From positions 1 through 64,000 of the forward strand of contig JAZKJF010000005.1 of NCBI GenBank assembly GCA_040384465.1: a DNA stretch of 64,000 bases, read 5' to 3'. This stretch comes from UBA5078 sp040384465 (GTDB lineage: Bacteria > Pseudomonadota > Gammaproteobacteria > Pseudomonadales > Pseudohongiellaceae). Below are positions 8,659 through 16,809 of the stretch, piece by piece (within the stretch, counting starts at the first letter, position 1; each line of letters opens with the position of its first letter). The notes beneath the pieces are model-generated. The model did not search any database. It saw nothing but the letters and a program-made list of their open reading frames with translations, and was not told the origin of the DNA. Position numbers and translations under genes: made by a program.

Positions 8659-9192
8659 ATGTCCAGAGTAGCAAATAACCCGGTTCAATTGCCCAAGGGT
8701 GTTGAGGCGACCTTAGCGGAAGGCCTCTTCTCCGTAAAAGGCAGTAAAGGCAGTCTGCAGATGGCGTTGCACAATGCCATCCAGATTTCCAGAGATGGTG
8801 ACACCTTGCGCGTATCCGCAAAGAATGACAGCAGAGAAGCGGTAGCGCTTTCTGGCACGTTCAGAGCGTTGGTAAACAACATGGTGACAGGTGTCAGCAA
8901 GGGCTTTCAGAAAAAATTGCAGCTTCAGGGCGTTGGTTATCGTGCCAAAGCTCAGGGCGATGTGCTGAATATTTCGGTAGGGTTTTCTCACCCTGTCGAT
9001 TTCGTTGTGCCTAAAGGTGTTACTGCGGAGACGCCAACTCCTACGGAGATTGTGGTTTCCGGTGCAGATAAGCAGTTAGTGGGCGAGGTTGCAGCCAAAA
9101 TACGCGAGTTCCGTCCGCCAGAGCCGTACAAAGGCAAAGGCATTCGTTATCTCGATGAAAATGTGTATAGGAAAGAAGCTAAGAAGAAATAA
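8659..9192 (+). CDS. rplF: 50S ribosomal protein L6
   Basis: Protein at the factor-binding site. It has 177 residues, the same as E. coli, with two tandem L6 folds and the C-terminal signature PEPYKGKGIRYLDE. Start MSRVANNPVQLPKGVEA. Confidence 0.97.
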   Translation: MSRVANNPVQLPKGVEATLAEGLFSVKGSKGSLQMALHNAIQISRDGDTLRVSAKNDSREAVALSGTFRALVNNMVTGVSKGFQKKLQLQGVGYRAKAQGDVLNISVGFSHPVDFVVPKGVTAETPTPTEIVVSGADKQLVGEVAAKIREFRPPEPYKGKGIRYLDENVYRKEAKKK

Positions 9193-9203
9193 GGCTTGAG
9201 ACT

Positions 9204-9554
9204 ATGAACGTAAAGAAGCAGGCACGGCTGCGTCGTGCACGTAAGACCAGAGCAAAGATCAGTCAGCTGAAAGTGAATCGTTTGTGCGTATTCCGCACAC
9301 CGCGTCATATTTATGCTCAAATTATTTCTCCAAGCGGAGCTGAAGTATTGGCGAGCGCTTCTACCCTCGACAAAACCCTCAGGGGCACTGTCACAGGAAA
9401 CGTTGCAGCGGCTACGATTATCGGTGGCATGATTGCCGAGCGTGCTAAAGCTGCAGGAGTCAGCAAGGTTGCATTCGACCGTGCTGGATACAACTATCAT
9501 GGCCGAGTTAAGGCATTGGCCGAAGCCGCACGTGAAGGCGGTCTGGAATTTTAA
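9204..9554 (+). CDS. rplR: 50S ribosomal protein L18
   Basis: 5S rRNA-binding protein. It has 116 residues (E. coli 117). VFRTPRHIYAQIISPSG and the C-terminal FDRAGYNYHGRVKALAEAAR are conserved. It lies 11 nt after rplF. Confidence 0.97.
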   Translation: MNVKKQARLRRARKTRAKISQLKVNRLCVFRTPRHIYAQIISPSGAEVLASASTLDKTLRGTVTGNVAAATIIGGMIAERAKAAGVSKVAFDRAGYNYHGRVKALAEAAREGGLEF

Positions 9555-9568
9555 GGGTTGAGTGAGAT

Positions 9569-10078
9569 ATGGCATTTAAAGAAGAGGCGAAAAAGAACGA
9601 AGAAGGTTTGCAGGAGAAGTTGATCCAGGTAAACCGCGTTGCCAAAGTAGTAAAGGGTGGTCGTATTTTCAGCTTTACAGCCCTGACTGCAGTTGGTGAT
9701 GGTAATGGCCGCGTTGGCTTCGGTCGCGGCAAGGCTCGCGAAGTGCCACTGGCTATCCAGAAGGCAATGGAAGCCGCTCGCCGCAATATGATTTCCGTAT
9801 CTCTTGATGGTCATACCCTCGAGTACCCGGTAAAGGCACGTCACGGTGCTTCCAAGGTTTACATGCAGCCAGCCTCTGAAGGTACTGGTGTAATCGCCGG
9901 TGGTGCGATGCGTGCGATCATGGAACTAGCTGGTGTGCAGAACGTACTGGCGAAATGCTATGGATCAACCAATCCTGTGAACGTTGTTTATGCGACTTTC
10001 AAAGGTTTGAAACACATGCGTGCGCCGGAGACCATTGCGGCCAAACGCGGTAAAACTCTCGAAGAAATTTTAGGTTAG
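9569..10078 (+). CDS. rpsE: 30S ribosomal protein S5
   Basis: Decoding-fidelity protein at the mRNA entrance. It has 169 residues (E. coli 167). The double-stranded RNA-binding fold (VNRVAKVVKGGRIFSFTALT) and GRVGFGRGKAREVP are clear. Confidence 0.97.
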   Translation: MAFKEEAKKNEEGLQEKLIQVNRVAKVVKGGRIFSFTALTAVGDGNGRVGFGRGKAREVPLAIQKAMEAARRNMISVSLDGHTLEYPVKARHGASKVYMQPASEGTGVIAGGAMRAIMELAGVQNVLAKCYGSTNPVNVVYATFKGLKHMRAPETIAAKRGKTLEEILG

Positions 10079-10083
10079 CAGAT

Positions 10084-10272
10084 ATGGCTACAAAACAAGT
10101 TAAGGTAACCCTGGTGCGCAGTCCTATTGGCACGATGGAAAGACACAGACAGTGCCTGAAGGGCCTTGGTTTGCGTCGTATGCATCAGAGCGTTGAGGTT
10201 CTTGATACACCTGCAAATCGCGGGTTGATCACCAAAATTCGCTATATGTTGTCTGTTGAAGGTGAGGAATAA
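10084..10272 (+). CDS. rpmD: 50S ribosomal protein L30
   Basis: Small large-subunit protein. It has 62 residues (E. coli 59). VTLVRSPIGTMERHRQCLKG and LGLRRMHQSVEV are typical. It lies 5 nt after rpsE and 3 nt before rplO. Confidence 0.95.
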   Translation: MATKQVKVTLVRSPIGTMERHRQCLKGLGLRRMHQSVEVLDTPANRGLITKIRYMLSVEGEE

Positions 10273-10275
10273 GAA

Positions 10276-10776
10276 ATGCATTTGAATACGTTGAGTCCTG
10301 CACCAGGCAGCACAAAACCACGCCGCCGCGTAGGCCGTGGTATCGGTAGCGGTCTGGGTAAAACTTGTGGCAGTGGACACAAGGGTCAGAAGGCGCGTAG
10401 CGGTGGTTCAGTGCGTCCAGGTTTCGAAGGCGGTCAGATGCCGTTGCAGCGTCGTCTGCCGAAATTCGGTTTCTCTTCACGCGTTGGCCGTATTACTGCG
10501 GAAGTGCGAACAAGTGAACTGGCAAATCTGACTGCGGAAGTGATTGATGTCGCGGCTCTGCGTGAAGCCAATCTGATCACCAGCGTGATTCGTCGGGTAA
10601 AAGTCATGTTATCCGGTGATGTCAGCAAGCCAATGACGTTGAAAGGCCTTCGCGTGACAGCGGGTGCACGCGCTGCTATCGAAGCTGCTGGTGGTCAGAT
10701 CATTGAAGTGGTCATTGACAAAAATGTCGGCAAGAACGGCAAGAAACTCCCTAAGAAAACTGTTAGCAAGGATTAA
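10276..10776 (+). CDS. rplO: 50S ribosomal protein L15
   Basis: Late-assembly 23S rRNA protein. The N-terminal glycine/arginine-rich tail (RRRVGRGIGSGLGKTCGSGHKGQKAR) and FEGGQMPLQRRLPK are conserved. At 166 residues it is about 20 longer than E. coli L15; the extra length lies in the C-terminal half, which ends in a basic NGKKLPKKTVSKD tail. Confidence 0.96.
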   Translation: MHLNTLSPAPGSTKPRRRVGRGIGSGLGKTCGSGHKGQKARSGGSVRPGFEGGQMPLQRRLPKFGFSSRVGRITAEVRTSELANLTAEVIDVAALREANLITSVIRRVKVMLSGDVSKPMTLKGLRVTAGARAAIEAAGGQIIEVVIDKNVGKNGKKLPKKTVSKD

Positions 10777-10786
10777 GTAGACCTCG

Positions 10787-12112
10787 ATGGCGACTAAACC
10801 CAATGTTAATTCCGAGAAGATAGGCGCCGGTTTGGGCGAGTTGAAAGCACGTCTGCTGTTTTTGCTCCTTGCCTTGTTCGTCTATCGAATCGGGACGCAT
10901 ATTCCGGTTCCGGGGATAGATCCCAATCAGTTGACGAATCTGTTTAGCCAGAATGAAGGCACATTCCTGGGGCTGTTCAACATGTTCTCCGGCGGTGCGC
11001 TGGAACGTATGAGTATTGTTGCTCTAGGGATCATGCCCTATATCTCCGCGTCCATCATCATGCAGTTGCTGACGGCAGTAAGCCCACAGCTTGAGCAGTT
11101 GAAAAAGGAAGGGGAGTCGGGCCGTAGAAAGATTACTCAGTACACGCGCTATGGCTCATTGGTGCTGGCGTTGGTGCAAGGTACTGGCATGACCGTGGGT
11201 CTGCTCGCGCCAATGGCCTACAGTCCTGGTATGGGCTTCACGCTGACGGCAATTGTGTCGCTTGTTACCGGCGCAATGTTCATGATGTGGCTTGGCGAGC
11301 AAATTACTGAGCGTGGTGTTGGTAACGGGATATCGATGCTGATCTTTGCAGGTATCGTGGCAGGTCTGCCTGGTGCAATCGGTAACTCTCTATCACAAGC
11401 ATACGAAGGGCAGATCAGCGGGCTCTTGCTGTTCATGGTCGCGATTATTGCTGTTGTTGTAATGGCGGCCATTGTGTTTATTGAGCGTGGTCAGCGTCGT
11501 ATAACGGTGAACTATGCAAAGCGGCAACAGGGACGCAAGATGTACGCTGCGCAGTCCAGCCATCTGCCCTTGAAGGTAAACATGGCAGGCGTTATTCCGG
11601 CAATCTTTGCGAGTAGTATTCTGTTGTTCCCTGCGTCACTGGGACAGTGGTTTGGTCAGTCTGAAGGAGCCGAGTGGTTGCAAGACCTTGCATTGATGAT
11701 AGGGCCAGGTCAGCCTCTCTACATCATTATCTTCAGCGCAATGATCGTCTTTTTCTGTTTCTTCTATACAGCATTGGTGTTTAACCCGAAAGATGTTGCA
11801 GAGAACTTGAAGAAATCAAATGCGTTTATTCCTGGAATTCGACCCGGTGAGCAGACTGCAAAGTATATTGATTCAGTGCTGACCCGGCTGACGATGTTCG
11901 GAGCTATCTACATCACCATCGTGTGCCTGTTGCCGAACTTCTTCCAGATGATGGCGAATGTTCCCTTCAATCTTGGCGGAACGGCGTTGTTGATTGTCGT
12001 GGTGGTGAGTATGGATTTTATGTCTCAGGTGCAGTCTCACTTGATGTCTCATCAGTACGATTCGTTGATGAAGAAATCGAACTTGGGTAGTTTTGGCCGC
12101 GGCGGCCTGTAA
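10787..12112 (+). CDS. secY: Protein translocase subunit SecY
   Basis: Channel-forming subunit of the SecYEG translocon in the inner membrane. It has 441 residues (E. coli 443) and ten predicted membrane segments. The plug region FNMFSGGALERMS, GESGRRKITQYTRYG in the second cytosolic loop, and the cytosolic loop-5 motif IRPGEQTAKYID are present. It sits in the usual place between rplO and rpmJ. Confidence 0.97.
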   Translation: MATKPNVNSEKIGAGLGELKARLLFLLLALFVYRIGTHIPVPGIDPNQLTNLFSQNEGTFLGLFNMFSGGALERMSIVALGIMPYISASIIMQLLTAVSPQLEQLKKEGESGRRKITQYTRYGSLVLALVQGTGMTVGLLAPMAYSPGMGFTLTAIVSLVTGAMFMMWLGEQITERGVGNGISMLIFAGIVAGLPGAIGNSLSQAYEGQISGLLLFMVAIIAVVVMAAIVFIERGQRRITVNYAKRQQGRKMYAAQSSHLPLKVNMAGVIPAIFASSILLFPASLGQWFGQSEGAEWLQDLALMIGPGQPLYIIIFSAMIVFFCFFYTALVFNPKDVAENLKKSNAFIPGIRPGEQTAKYIDSVLTRLTMFGAIYITIVCLLPNFFQMMANVPFNLGGTALLIVVVVSMDFMSQVQSHLMSHQYDSLMKKSNLGSFGRGGL

Positions 12113-12120
12113 AGAATTGA

Positions 12121-12181
12121 TTTGCCCACGGGAGTTTTGCCCCGGGGATAATTTGAACCTCGGACATTTGGCCCCGGATAC
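12121..12181 (+). repeat. Four tandem degenerate 15-16 bp repeats
   Basis: The secY-rpmJ gap is built of four head-to-tail units, each starting TTTG, at 12121, 12136, 12152 and 12167 (periods 15, 16, 15). The units read TTTGCCCACGGGAGT, TTTGCCCCGGGGATAA, TTTGAACCTCGGACA and TTTGGCCCCGGATAC. The shared core is TTTG-n-CC-n-CGG followed by an A-containing tail. Each core is partly self-complementary, so several alternative hairpins can form. Confidence 0.65.
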
Positions 12182-12211
12182 CTAGGCCCGAATTTTTTGG
12201 AGAGCAATAAA

Positions 12212-12328
12212 GTGAAAGTCAGAGCATCAGTTAAGAAAGTGTGTCGTAAGTGCAAAGTCGTAAAGCGCAACGGCGTAGTCAGAGTGATCTGCTCGTCTGA
12301 GCCGAGACACAAACAGCGTCAAGGCTGA
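12212..12328 (+). CDS. rpmJ: 50S ribosomal protein L36
   Basis: 38-residue zinc-ribbon protein, a standard length. The ligands C11, C14, C27 and H33 are all visible (MKVRASVKKVCRKCKVVKRN, then ICSSEPRHKQRQG). It starts at GTG with TTGGAGAG about 10 nt upstream. The position between secY and rpsM is canonical. Confidence 0.95.
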   Translation: MKVRASVKKVCRKCKVVKRNGVVRVICSSEPRHKQRQG

Positions 12329-12401
12329 GCCGTTTGGTTGATTTTTTACTGGTCAGAGTATATCCTTTGCCCCCCGTAATTTGGCTCAGAGAATTTTTTG
12401 G
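12325..12401 (+). terminator. Possible attenuator between rpmJ and rpsM
   Basis: CTGAGCC (12325-12331, containing the rpmJ stop) is exactly complementary to GGCTCAG (12383-12389). This is followed, after GA, by GAATTTTTTGG with a T6 run. The loop is long (51 nt), so a strong terminator is doubtful, but the arrangement sits exactly at the spc/alpha boundary. The same 11-mer GAATTTTTTGG also occurs just before rpmJ (12190-12200). Confidence 0.35.
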
Positions 12402-12434
12402 GCGCGTAAGTAATCTTTAAAGTGGAGTAGAAAT

Positions 12435-12791
12435 ATGGCACGTATTGCAGGTGTCAACATACCGGATAATAAGCATATTGTGATTTCCCTTGGCTACGTC
12501 TTCGGAATCGGTGCTACCAGGGCAAAAGCGATATGCGCAAATACTGGTATTGCTCCGCACACCAAGACAAGCGCGCTCTCTCCTGAACAGCTGGACAGCG
12601 TTCGTGCCGAAGTTGCCAAGTTTACCGTTGAGGGTGACCTGCGCCGTGAACTGTCAATGGCAATCAAGCGTCTGATGGATCTTGGTTGTTTCCGAGGAAT
12701 TCGTCACCGTCGTTCACTGCCAGTGCGTGGTCAGCGTACCAAGACCAATGCTCGCACACGCAAAGGGCCGCGTAAGCCAATACGTAAATAA
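12435..12791 (+). CDS. rpsM: 30S ribosomal protein S13
   Basis: 30S head protein that contacts P-site tRNA and the 50S subunit. It has 118 residues, the same as E. coli. MARIAGVNIPDNKHIVISL, the helix-hairpin-helix GIGATRAKAIC and the basic tail RGQRTKTNARTRKGP are typical. It opens the alpha-type block; GTGGAG precedes the ATG. Confidence 0.97.
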   Translation: MARIAGVNIPDNKHIVISLGYVFGIGATRAKAICANTGIAPHTKTSALSPEQLDSVRAEVAKFTVEGDLRRELSMAIKRLMDLGCFRGIRHRRSLPVRGQRTKTNARTRKGPRKPIRK

Positions 12792-12843
12792 ACAACGATT
12801 GAACAGCCTCAAGGTCTGGCTCACACGCCAGCCAAGCGTTGTT
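12791..12843 (+). other. Structured rpsM-rpsK intergenic element
   Basis: AACAACG (12791-12797) pairs with CGTTGTT (12837-12843). Inside lies a second hairpin, GG-t-CTGGC / GCCAG-CC (12813-12820 with 12827-12833, one bulged T, 6-nt loop). The two nested stems are separated by an internal loop. No T-run follows. It could be a processing site or an r-protein target. Confidence 0.4.
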
Positions 12844-12883
12844 TAAGGCGATAGAAGCAGACATTTTGAATCAGGAATAATTT

Positions 12884-13282
12884 ATGGCAAAGCCAGCAGC
12901 AGCTAAAGCAACGAAGAAAAAGGCGCGTAAAGCGGTAGTGGATGGAATCGCGTTCATCCACGCTTCGTTTAATAACACCATCGTTACGATTACCGATCGT
13001 CAAGGCAACGCACTCAGCTGGGCTACGTCAGGGGGCTCAGGCTTCCGTGGTTCACGTAAGAGCACCCCGTTTGCTGCACAGGTGGCTGCTGAGCGTGCTG
13101 GCAAAGCTGCAATTGAACTGTACGGACTCAAAAATCTTGATGTGAAAGTGAATGGCCCAGGTCCTGGCCGTGAGTCTGCAGTCAGAGCTCTGAACGGCTG
13201 CGGTCTGAAAGTCAGCAACATAACCGACGTAACGCCTATGCCTCACAACGGCTGTCGTCCACCCAAGAAGCGACGTGTATAG
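12884..13282 (+). CDS. rpsK: 30S ribosomal protein S11
   Basis: Platform protein near the mRNA exit. It has 132 residues (E. coli 129). A lysine/alanine-rich N-terminal tail is followed by HASFNNTIVTITDRQGNAL and the C-terminal ITDVTPMPHNGCRPPKKRRV. AGGAATAATTT precedes the ATG. Confidence 0.97.
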   Translation: MAKPAAAKATKKKARKAVVDGIAFIHASFNNTIVTITDRQGNALSWATSGGSGFRGSRKSTPFAAQVAAERAGKAAIELYGLKNLDVKVNGPGPGRESAVRALNGCGLKVSNITDVTPMPHNGCRPPKKRRV

Positions 13283-13334
13283 ACTTTATCGTCTGATTCG
13301 CATCACTCTGTTTGGAATTTTTGTAATTTAGTGG

Positions 13335-13353
13335 CTTATCTTCAAGAGATAAG
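13335..13353 (+). other. Hairpin immediately upstream of rpsD
   Basis: The perfect 7-bp inverted repeat CTTATCT / AGATAAG with loop TCAAG ends 5 nt before the rpsD Shine-Dalgarno (TAGGAG). S4 is the autogenous regulator of the alpha operon in E. coli, although its known target lies upstream of rpsM. A role in controlling rpsD initiation is inference. Confidence 0.4.
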
Positions 13354-13370
13354 AACATAGGAGACAGAAT

Positions 13371-13991
13371 ATGGCCCGTTATTTAGGCCCGAAGTGTAAG
13401 CTCGCGCGACGTGAAGGAACAGATCTGTTCCTCAAGAGTGGCGTTCGTCCGCTGGACAGTAAATGCAAGACCGAAAACGCACCAGGACAGCATGGCCTGC
13501 GTCGCGGCAGACTTTCTGACTACGGCGTGCAATTGCGCGAGAAGCAAAAGATCCGCAGGATTTACGGCGTTCTTGAGCGTCAGTTTGCGAGCTATTACAA
13601 AGAAGCTGCCCGACTGAAAGGTGCTACTGGTGAGAACCTTCTCCAGCTTTTGGAGTCTCGCCTGGACAACGTTGTATACCGCATTGGTTTCGGTTCTACC
13701 CGTGCAGAGTCCCGTCAGTTGGTTACTCATAAGTCCATTCTGGTGAATGGCGAAGTGATTAATGTTCCCTCTTACCAAGTATCACCCGGTGATGTCATTG
13801 CTGTTCGCCCGAAGGCGAAAGAGCAACTCAGGATCAAGGCAGCTATGGAGCTGGCCGGTCAGCGTACTGCTGCTGATTGGATCAATGTAAACAGCGAGAA
13901 GCTGGAAGGCCAGTTCAGCCGCAAGCCTGATCGTGCCGACTTGTCTCCTGACATTAACGAAAACTTGATAGTTGAGCTTTACTCCAAGTAG
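13371..13991 (+). CDS. rpsD: 30S ribosomal protein S4
   Basis: Primary 16S rRNA-binding protein that nucleates 30S assembly. It has 206 residues, identical in length to E. coli S4 and clearly homologous end to end (MARYLGPKCKLARREGTDLF ... NLIVELYSK). The S4 RNA-binding domain is around residues 95-160. The usual Shine-Dalgarno is TAGGAG. Confidence 0.98.
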   Translation: MARYLGPKCKLARREGTDLFLKSGVRPLDSKCKTENAPGQHGLRRGRLSDYGVQLREKQKIRRIYGVLERQFASYYKEAARLKGATGENLLQLLESRLDNVVYRIGFGSTRAESRQLVTHKSILVNGEVINVPSYQVSPGDVIAVRPKAKEQLRIKAAMELAGQRTAADWINVNSEKLEGQFSRKPDRADLSPDINENLIVELYSK

Positions 13992-14022
13992 TAAACTGGC
14001 TAGCTAATTGAAGGGTGATTCC

Positions 14023-15018
14023 ATGCAGATTTCATTGTCGGATTTTTTGACACCGCAATTGATTAAGGTTGAAGAGTATGACAAGTATCACTCAAAAGTG
14101 GTGCTTGAGCCTCTGGAGCGTGGCTTCGGACATACTTTAGGAAATGCTCTGAGACGGATTCTGCTCTCCTCAATGCCTGGTTGTGCGATTGAAGAAGTCG
14201 AGATCGATGGCGTTGTGCATGAGTACAGCACCATAGAAGGCGTTCAGGAAGACGTTATTGAGATCCTCTTGAACCTCAAGGGCGTTGCCGTGATTCTCAA
14301 CGGTCAAGACGAGGCTGTTATTACGCTGAGCGCCAAGGGTGCGGGTGTTGTTACTGCCGGCAGCATTACTGTTGGTCATGACGTTGAGATTGTGAACCCT
14401 GATCATGTGATTGCGAACCTCAATGACAGCGGCGAGCTGAATATGAGAATGACTGTGCGCAAAGGGCGTGGTTATGCTCCTGCGGATACTCGTGTTTCCA
14501 ATGATGACGAGACTCGTGCTGTTGGCCGTCTGTTTCTGGACGCTTCTTACACACCGGTCACCACAGTGGCTTACTCTGTAGAGAGTACACGTGTTGAGCA
14601 GCGTACCGACTTGGACAAGCTGATCATTGATCTGCGCACCAACGGCACTATCGATCCAGAAGAAGCAATCCGACGTGCCGCCACGATTCTGCAGCATCAG
14701 CTGGCAGTGTTTGTGGATCTGCAGAGTCAAGTCGCCAGCGTTCCAGATGAACCGGAAGACGAGATCGACCCGATTCTGCTGCGCCCGGTGGATGATCTGG
14801 AGTTGACAGTTCGTTCGGCCAACTGTCTGAAAGCAGAGGATATTTACTACATCGGTGACCTGATTCAGCGCACTGAAGTAGAGCTGCTCAAGACGCCGAA
14901 TCTTGGCAAAAAATCACTGACAGAGATCAAAGATGTGCTCGCAACGCGAGGCCTTTCACTGGGTCTGCGTCTCGAAAACTGGCCTCCGTCAAGCCTCCGT
15001 TCTGACGATCGAGGCTGA
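14023..15018 (+). CDS. rpoA: DNA-directed RNA polymerase subunit alpha
   Basis: Assembly platform of RNA polymerase and target of UP elements and activators. It has 331 residues from the ATG at 14023 (MQISLSDFLTPQLIK), which aligns with the E. coli start and has GAAGGG upstream; an in-frame TTG at 14008 is less likely. The N-terminal domain contains LEPLERGFGHTLGNALRR. The C-terminal domain has PVDDLELTVRSANCLKAE and KTPNLGKKSLTEIKD. Confidence 0.98.
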   Translation: MQISLSDFLTPQLIKVEEYDKYHSKVVLEPLERGFGHTLGNALRRILLSSMPGCAIEEVEIDGVVHEYSTIEGVQEDVIEILLNLKGVAVILNGQDEAVITLSAKGAGVVTAGSITVGHDVEIVNPDHVIANLNDSGELNMRMTVRKGRGYAPADTRVSNDDETRAVGRLFLDASYTPVTTVAYSVESTRVEQRTDLDKLIIDLRTNGTIDPEEAIRRAATILQHQLAVFVDLQSQVASVPDEPEDEIDPILLRPVDDLELTVRSANCLKAEDIYYIGDLIQRTEVELLKTPNLGKKSLTEIKDVLATRGLSLGLRLENWPPSSLRSDDRG

Positions 15019-15042
15019 GTAATCAGTCGGCTGACAAAAAAA

Positions 15043-15056
15043 TACTCGCGAGAGTA
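15043..15056 (+). other. Small hairpin in the rpoA-rplQ gap
   Basis: TACTC and GAGTA pair perfectly across a GCGA loop, which is a stable GNRA tetraloop in RNA. It lies in the middle of a 110-nt gap that in E. coli is much shorter. No T-run follows directly, so it is not a terminator on its own. Confidence 0.35.
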
Positions 15057-15128
15057 ATTCAATCAGGTTTTTAACGAAGAGTGACCGAGTGCCAGCAGGC
15101 GCGATGGTACGAATAGGAATTAGAAGAT

Positions 15129-15518
15129 ATGCGTCATCGTAAAAGTGGACGTCAACTGAGTCGCAACAGTTCTCACCGCAAAGCCATGCTGCGCAGCATG
15201 ACTGTTTCTCTGGTTGAGCACGAAATCATCAAGACAACAGTGATCAAAGCGAAAGAGCTGCGTATGGTTGCAGAGCCGCTGATCACTCTCGCGAAGAGCG
15301 ACAGTGTTGCCAACCGTCGTCTAGCCTTCAATCGTCTGCGTGACAAGGCTGCTGTTGGCAAGCTGTTTACTGCACTCGGTCCACGTTACAACGAGCGTCC
15401 GGGTGGCTACATCCGCATTCTCAAGTGCGGCATGCGTCCAGGTGACAACGCTCCGATGGCCTACGTAGAGCTTGTTGATCGTCCTGATGGCGTGGATGGC
15501 GATTCTGCCGAAGCCTGA
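15129..15518 (+). CDS. rplQ: 50S ribosomal protein L17
   Basis: Tunnel-exit region protein. It has 129 residues (E. coli 127). MRHRKSGRQLSRNSSHRKAM and the C-terminal YVELVDRP are conserved. It is the last gene of the ribosomal supercluster and is followed by a clear terminator. Confidence 0.97.
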   Translation: MRHRKSGRQLSRNSSHRKAMLRSMTVSLVEHEIIKTTVIKAKELRMVAEPLITLAKSDSVANRRLAFNRLRDKAAVGKLFTALGPRYNERPGGYIRILKCGMRPGDNAPMAYVELVDRPDGVDGDSAEA

Positions 15519-15543
15519 TTAGAGCGCTGAATAAGATAACGAC

Positions 15544-15573
15544 AAAGCCGGGTTCTACTCGGCTTTTGCGTTT
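15544..15573 (+). terminator. Intrinsic terminator after rplQ
   Basis: The 7-bp stem AAAGCCG / CGGCTTT (15544-15550 with 15560-15566) has a 9-nt loop and is followed by a T-rich tract. It lies 25 nt downstream of the rplQ stop and closes the S10-spc-alpha transcription unit. Confidence 0.75.
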
Positions 15574-15603
15574 CTGGGAGTACGACTTTTCGGGAATTGA
15601 ACG

Positions 15604-16809
15604 ATGACGACTGCATTCCATCCGCCCGTACGAACCTTGATGGGCCCTGGCCCTTCAGATGTGAATCCGCGCATCCTCGCGGCAATTGGTCGACCCACCA
15701 TTGGTCATCTCGACCCCGAATTCATCCGTCTGATGGATGAGATCAAAACGCTCCTGCAGTACGCCTTCAAAACCTCCAATTCTTTGACGTTACCGATATC
15801 GGCGCCAGGCTCTGCGGGCATGGAGGCGGCGTTCGTGAATTTGCTGCAGCCAGGCGATAAGGTAATCGTTTGTCAGAACGGGGTGTTTGGCGGCCGCATG
15901 AAAGAGAACGTAGAACGCTGTGGTGCGACGGCAATTCTCGTGAGCGATGAGTGGGGCTGTGCCATTGATTTGCACAAGGTCGAAGATGCACTCAAGGCAC
16001 ACCCGGATACGAGGATGCTGGCTTTTGTGCACGCAGAGACATCTACCGGGGTGCGTAGCGATGCACAAGCAATTGCCGCACTCGCCAGACAGTATGACTG
16101 TCTAACTATCGTGGATGCGGTGACATCGCTAGGTGGTATTGAGCTGGATACTGATGGCTGGGGACTCGATGTTGTCTATTCCGGTTCACAGAAGTGCTTG
16201 TCGTGTGTACCAGGACTTTCACCCATCACGTTCAGTCTGAGGGCAGTGGACCTTATCAGGCAGCGTCGTCATAAAGTGCAGAGCTGGTTTCTGGATATGA
16301 ACCTGATAATGGATTACTGGGGGGCAGGCAGTAAGCGCAGCTATCACCACACAGCACCAGTCAATACCTTGTACGCGTTGCATGAAACGCTATTGATATT
16401 GCAGGAAGAGGGGCTGGAGAAGTCTTGGCTGCGGCACACCCATCACCATCAGGCTTTAGTCGCAGGGCTTGAAGCAATGGGTTTGAGTTTGATCGTGGAG
16501 CCATCCAGTCGCCTGCCGCAATTGAATGCCGTCAGCGTGCCCGACGGAGTGGATGAAGCAGCAGTGCGCGCAGCCCTGCTCAAGAATTACAGTTTGGAGA
16601 TTGGTGCCGGGCTGGGGGCGTTGTCCGGCAAAGTTTGGCGGATTGGGTTGATGGGGTTTGCCAGCAATCAGCGTAATGTGCTGTTCTGTCTCTCGGCGTT
16701 GGAGTCTACGTTGGTTTCGATGGGAGCCGACATCAATGCGGGCGGTGCATTACAGGCCGCAGCACTGCATTATCGGGGCTATTCTCAAGAAGCCTCGGTA
16801 CTTTGCTGA
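15604..16809 (+). CDS. Class V aminotransferase, alanine/serine-glyoxylate type
   Basis: Pyridoxal-phosphate enzyme of the alanine-glyoxylate / serine-glyoxylate / ureidoglycine-glyoxylate aminotransferase group. It has 401 residues. It starts with the family motif LMGPGPSDVNPRIL; the PLP lysine is in SGSQKCLSCVPGLSP, after VDAVTSLGGIELD, which holds the cofactor-binding aspartate. The substrate cannot be settled from the sequence; glyoxylate is the likely amino acceptor. It starts 30 nt after the rplQ terminator and converges on lspA, overlapping its 3' end by 25 bp. Confidence 0.85.
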   Translation: MTTAFHPPVRTLMGPGPSDVNPRILAAIGRPTIGHLDPEFIRLMDEIKTLLQYAFKTSNSLTLPISAPGSAGMEAAFVNLLQPGDKVIVCQNGVFGGRMKENVERCGATAILVSDEWGCAIDLHKVEDALKAHPDTRMLAFVHAETSTGVRSDAQAIAALARQYDCLTIVDAVTSLGGIELDTDGWGLDVVYSGSQKCLSCVPGLSPITFSLRAVDLIRQRRHKVQSWFLDMNLIMDYWGAGSKRSYHHTAPVNTLYALHETLLILQEEGLEKSWLRHTHHHQALVAGLEAMGLSLIVEPSSRLPQLNAVSVPDGVDEAAVRAALLKNYSLEIGAGLGALSGKVWRIGLMGFASNQRNVLFCLSALESTLVSMGADINAGGALQAAALHYRGYSQEASVLC

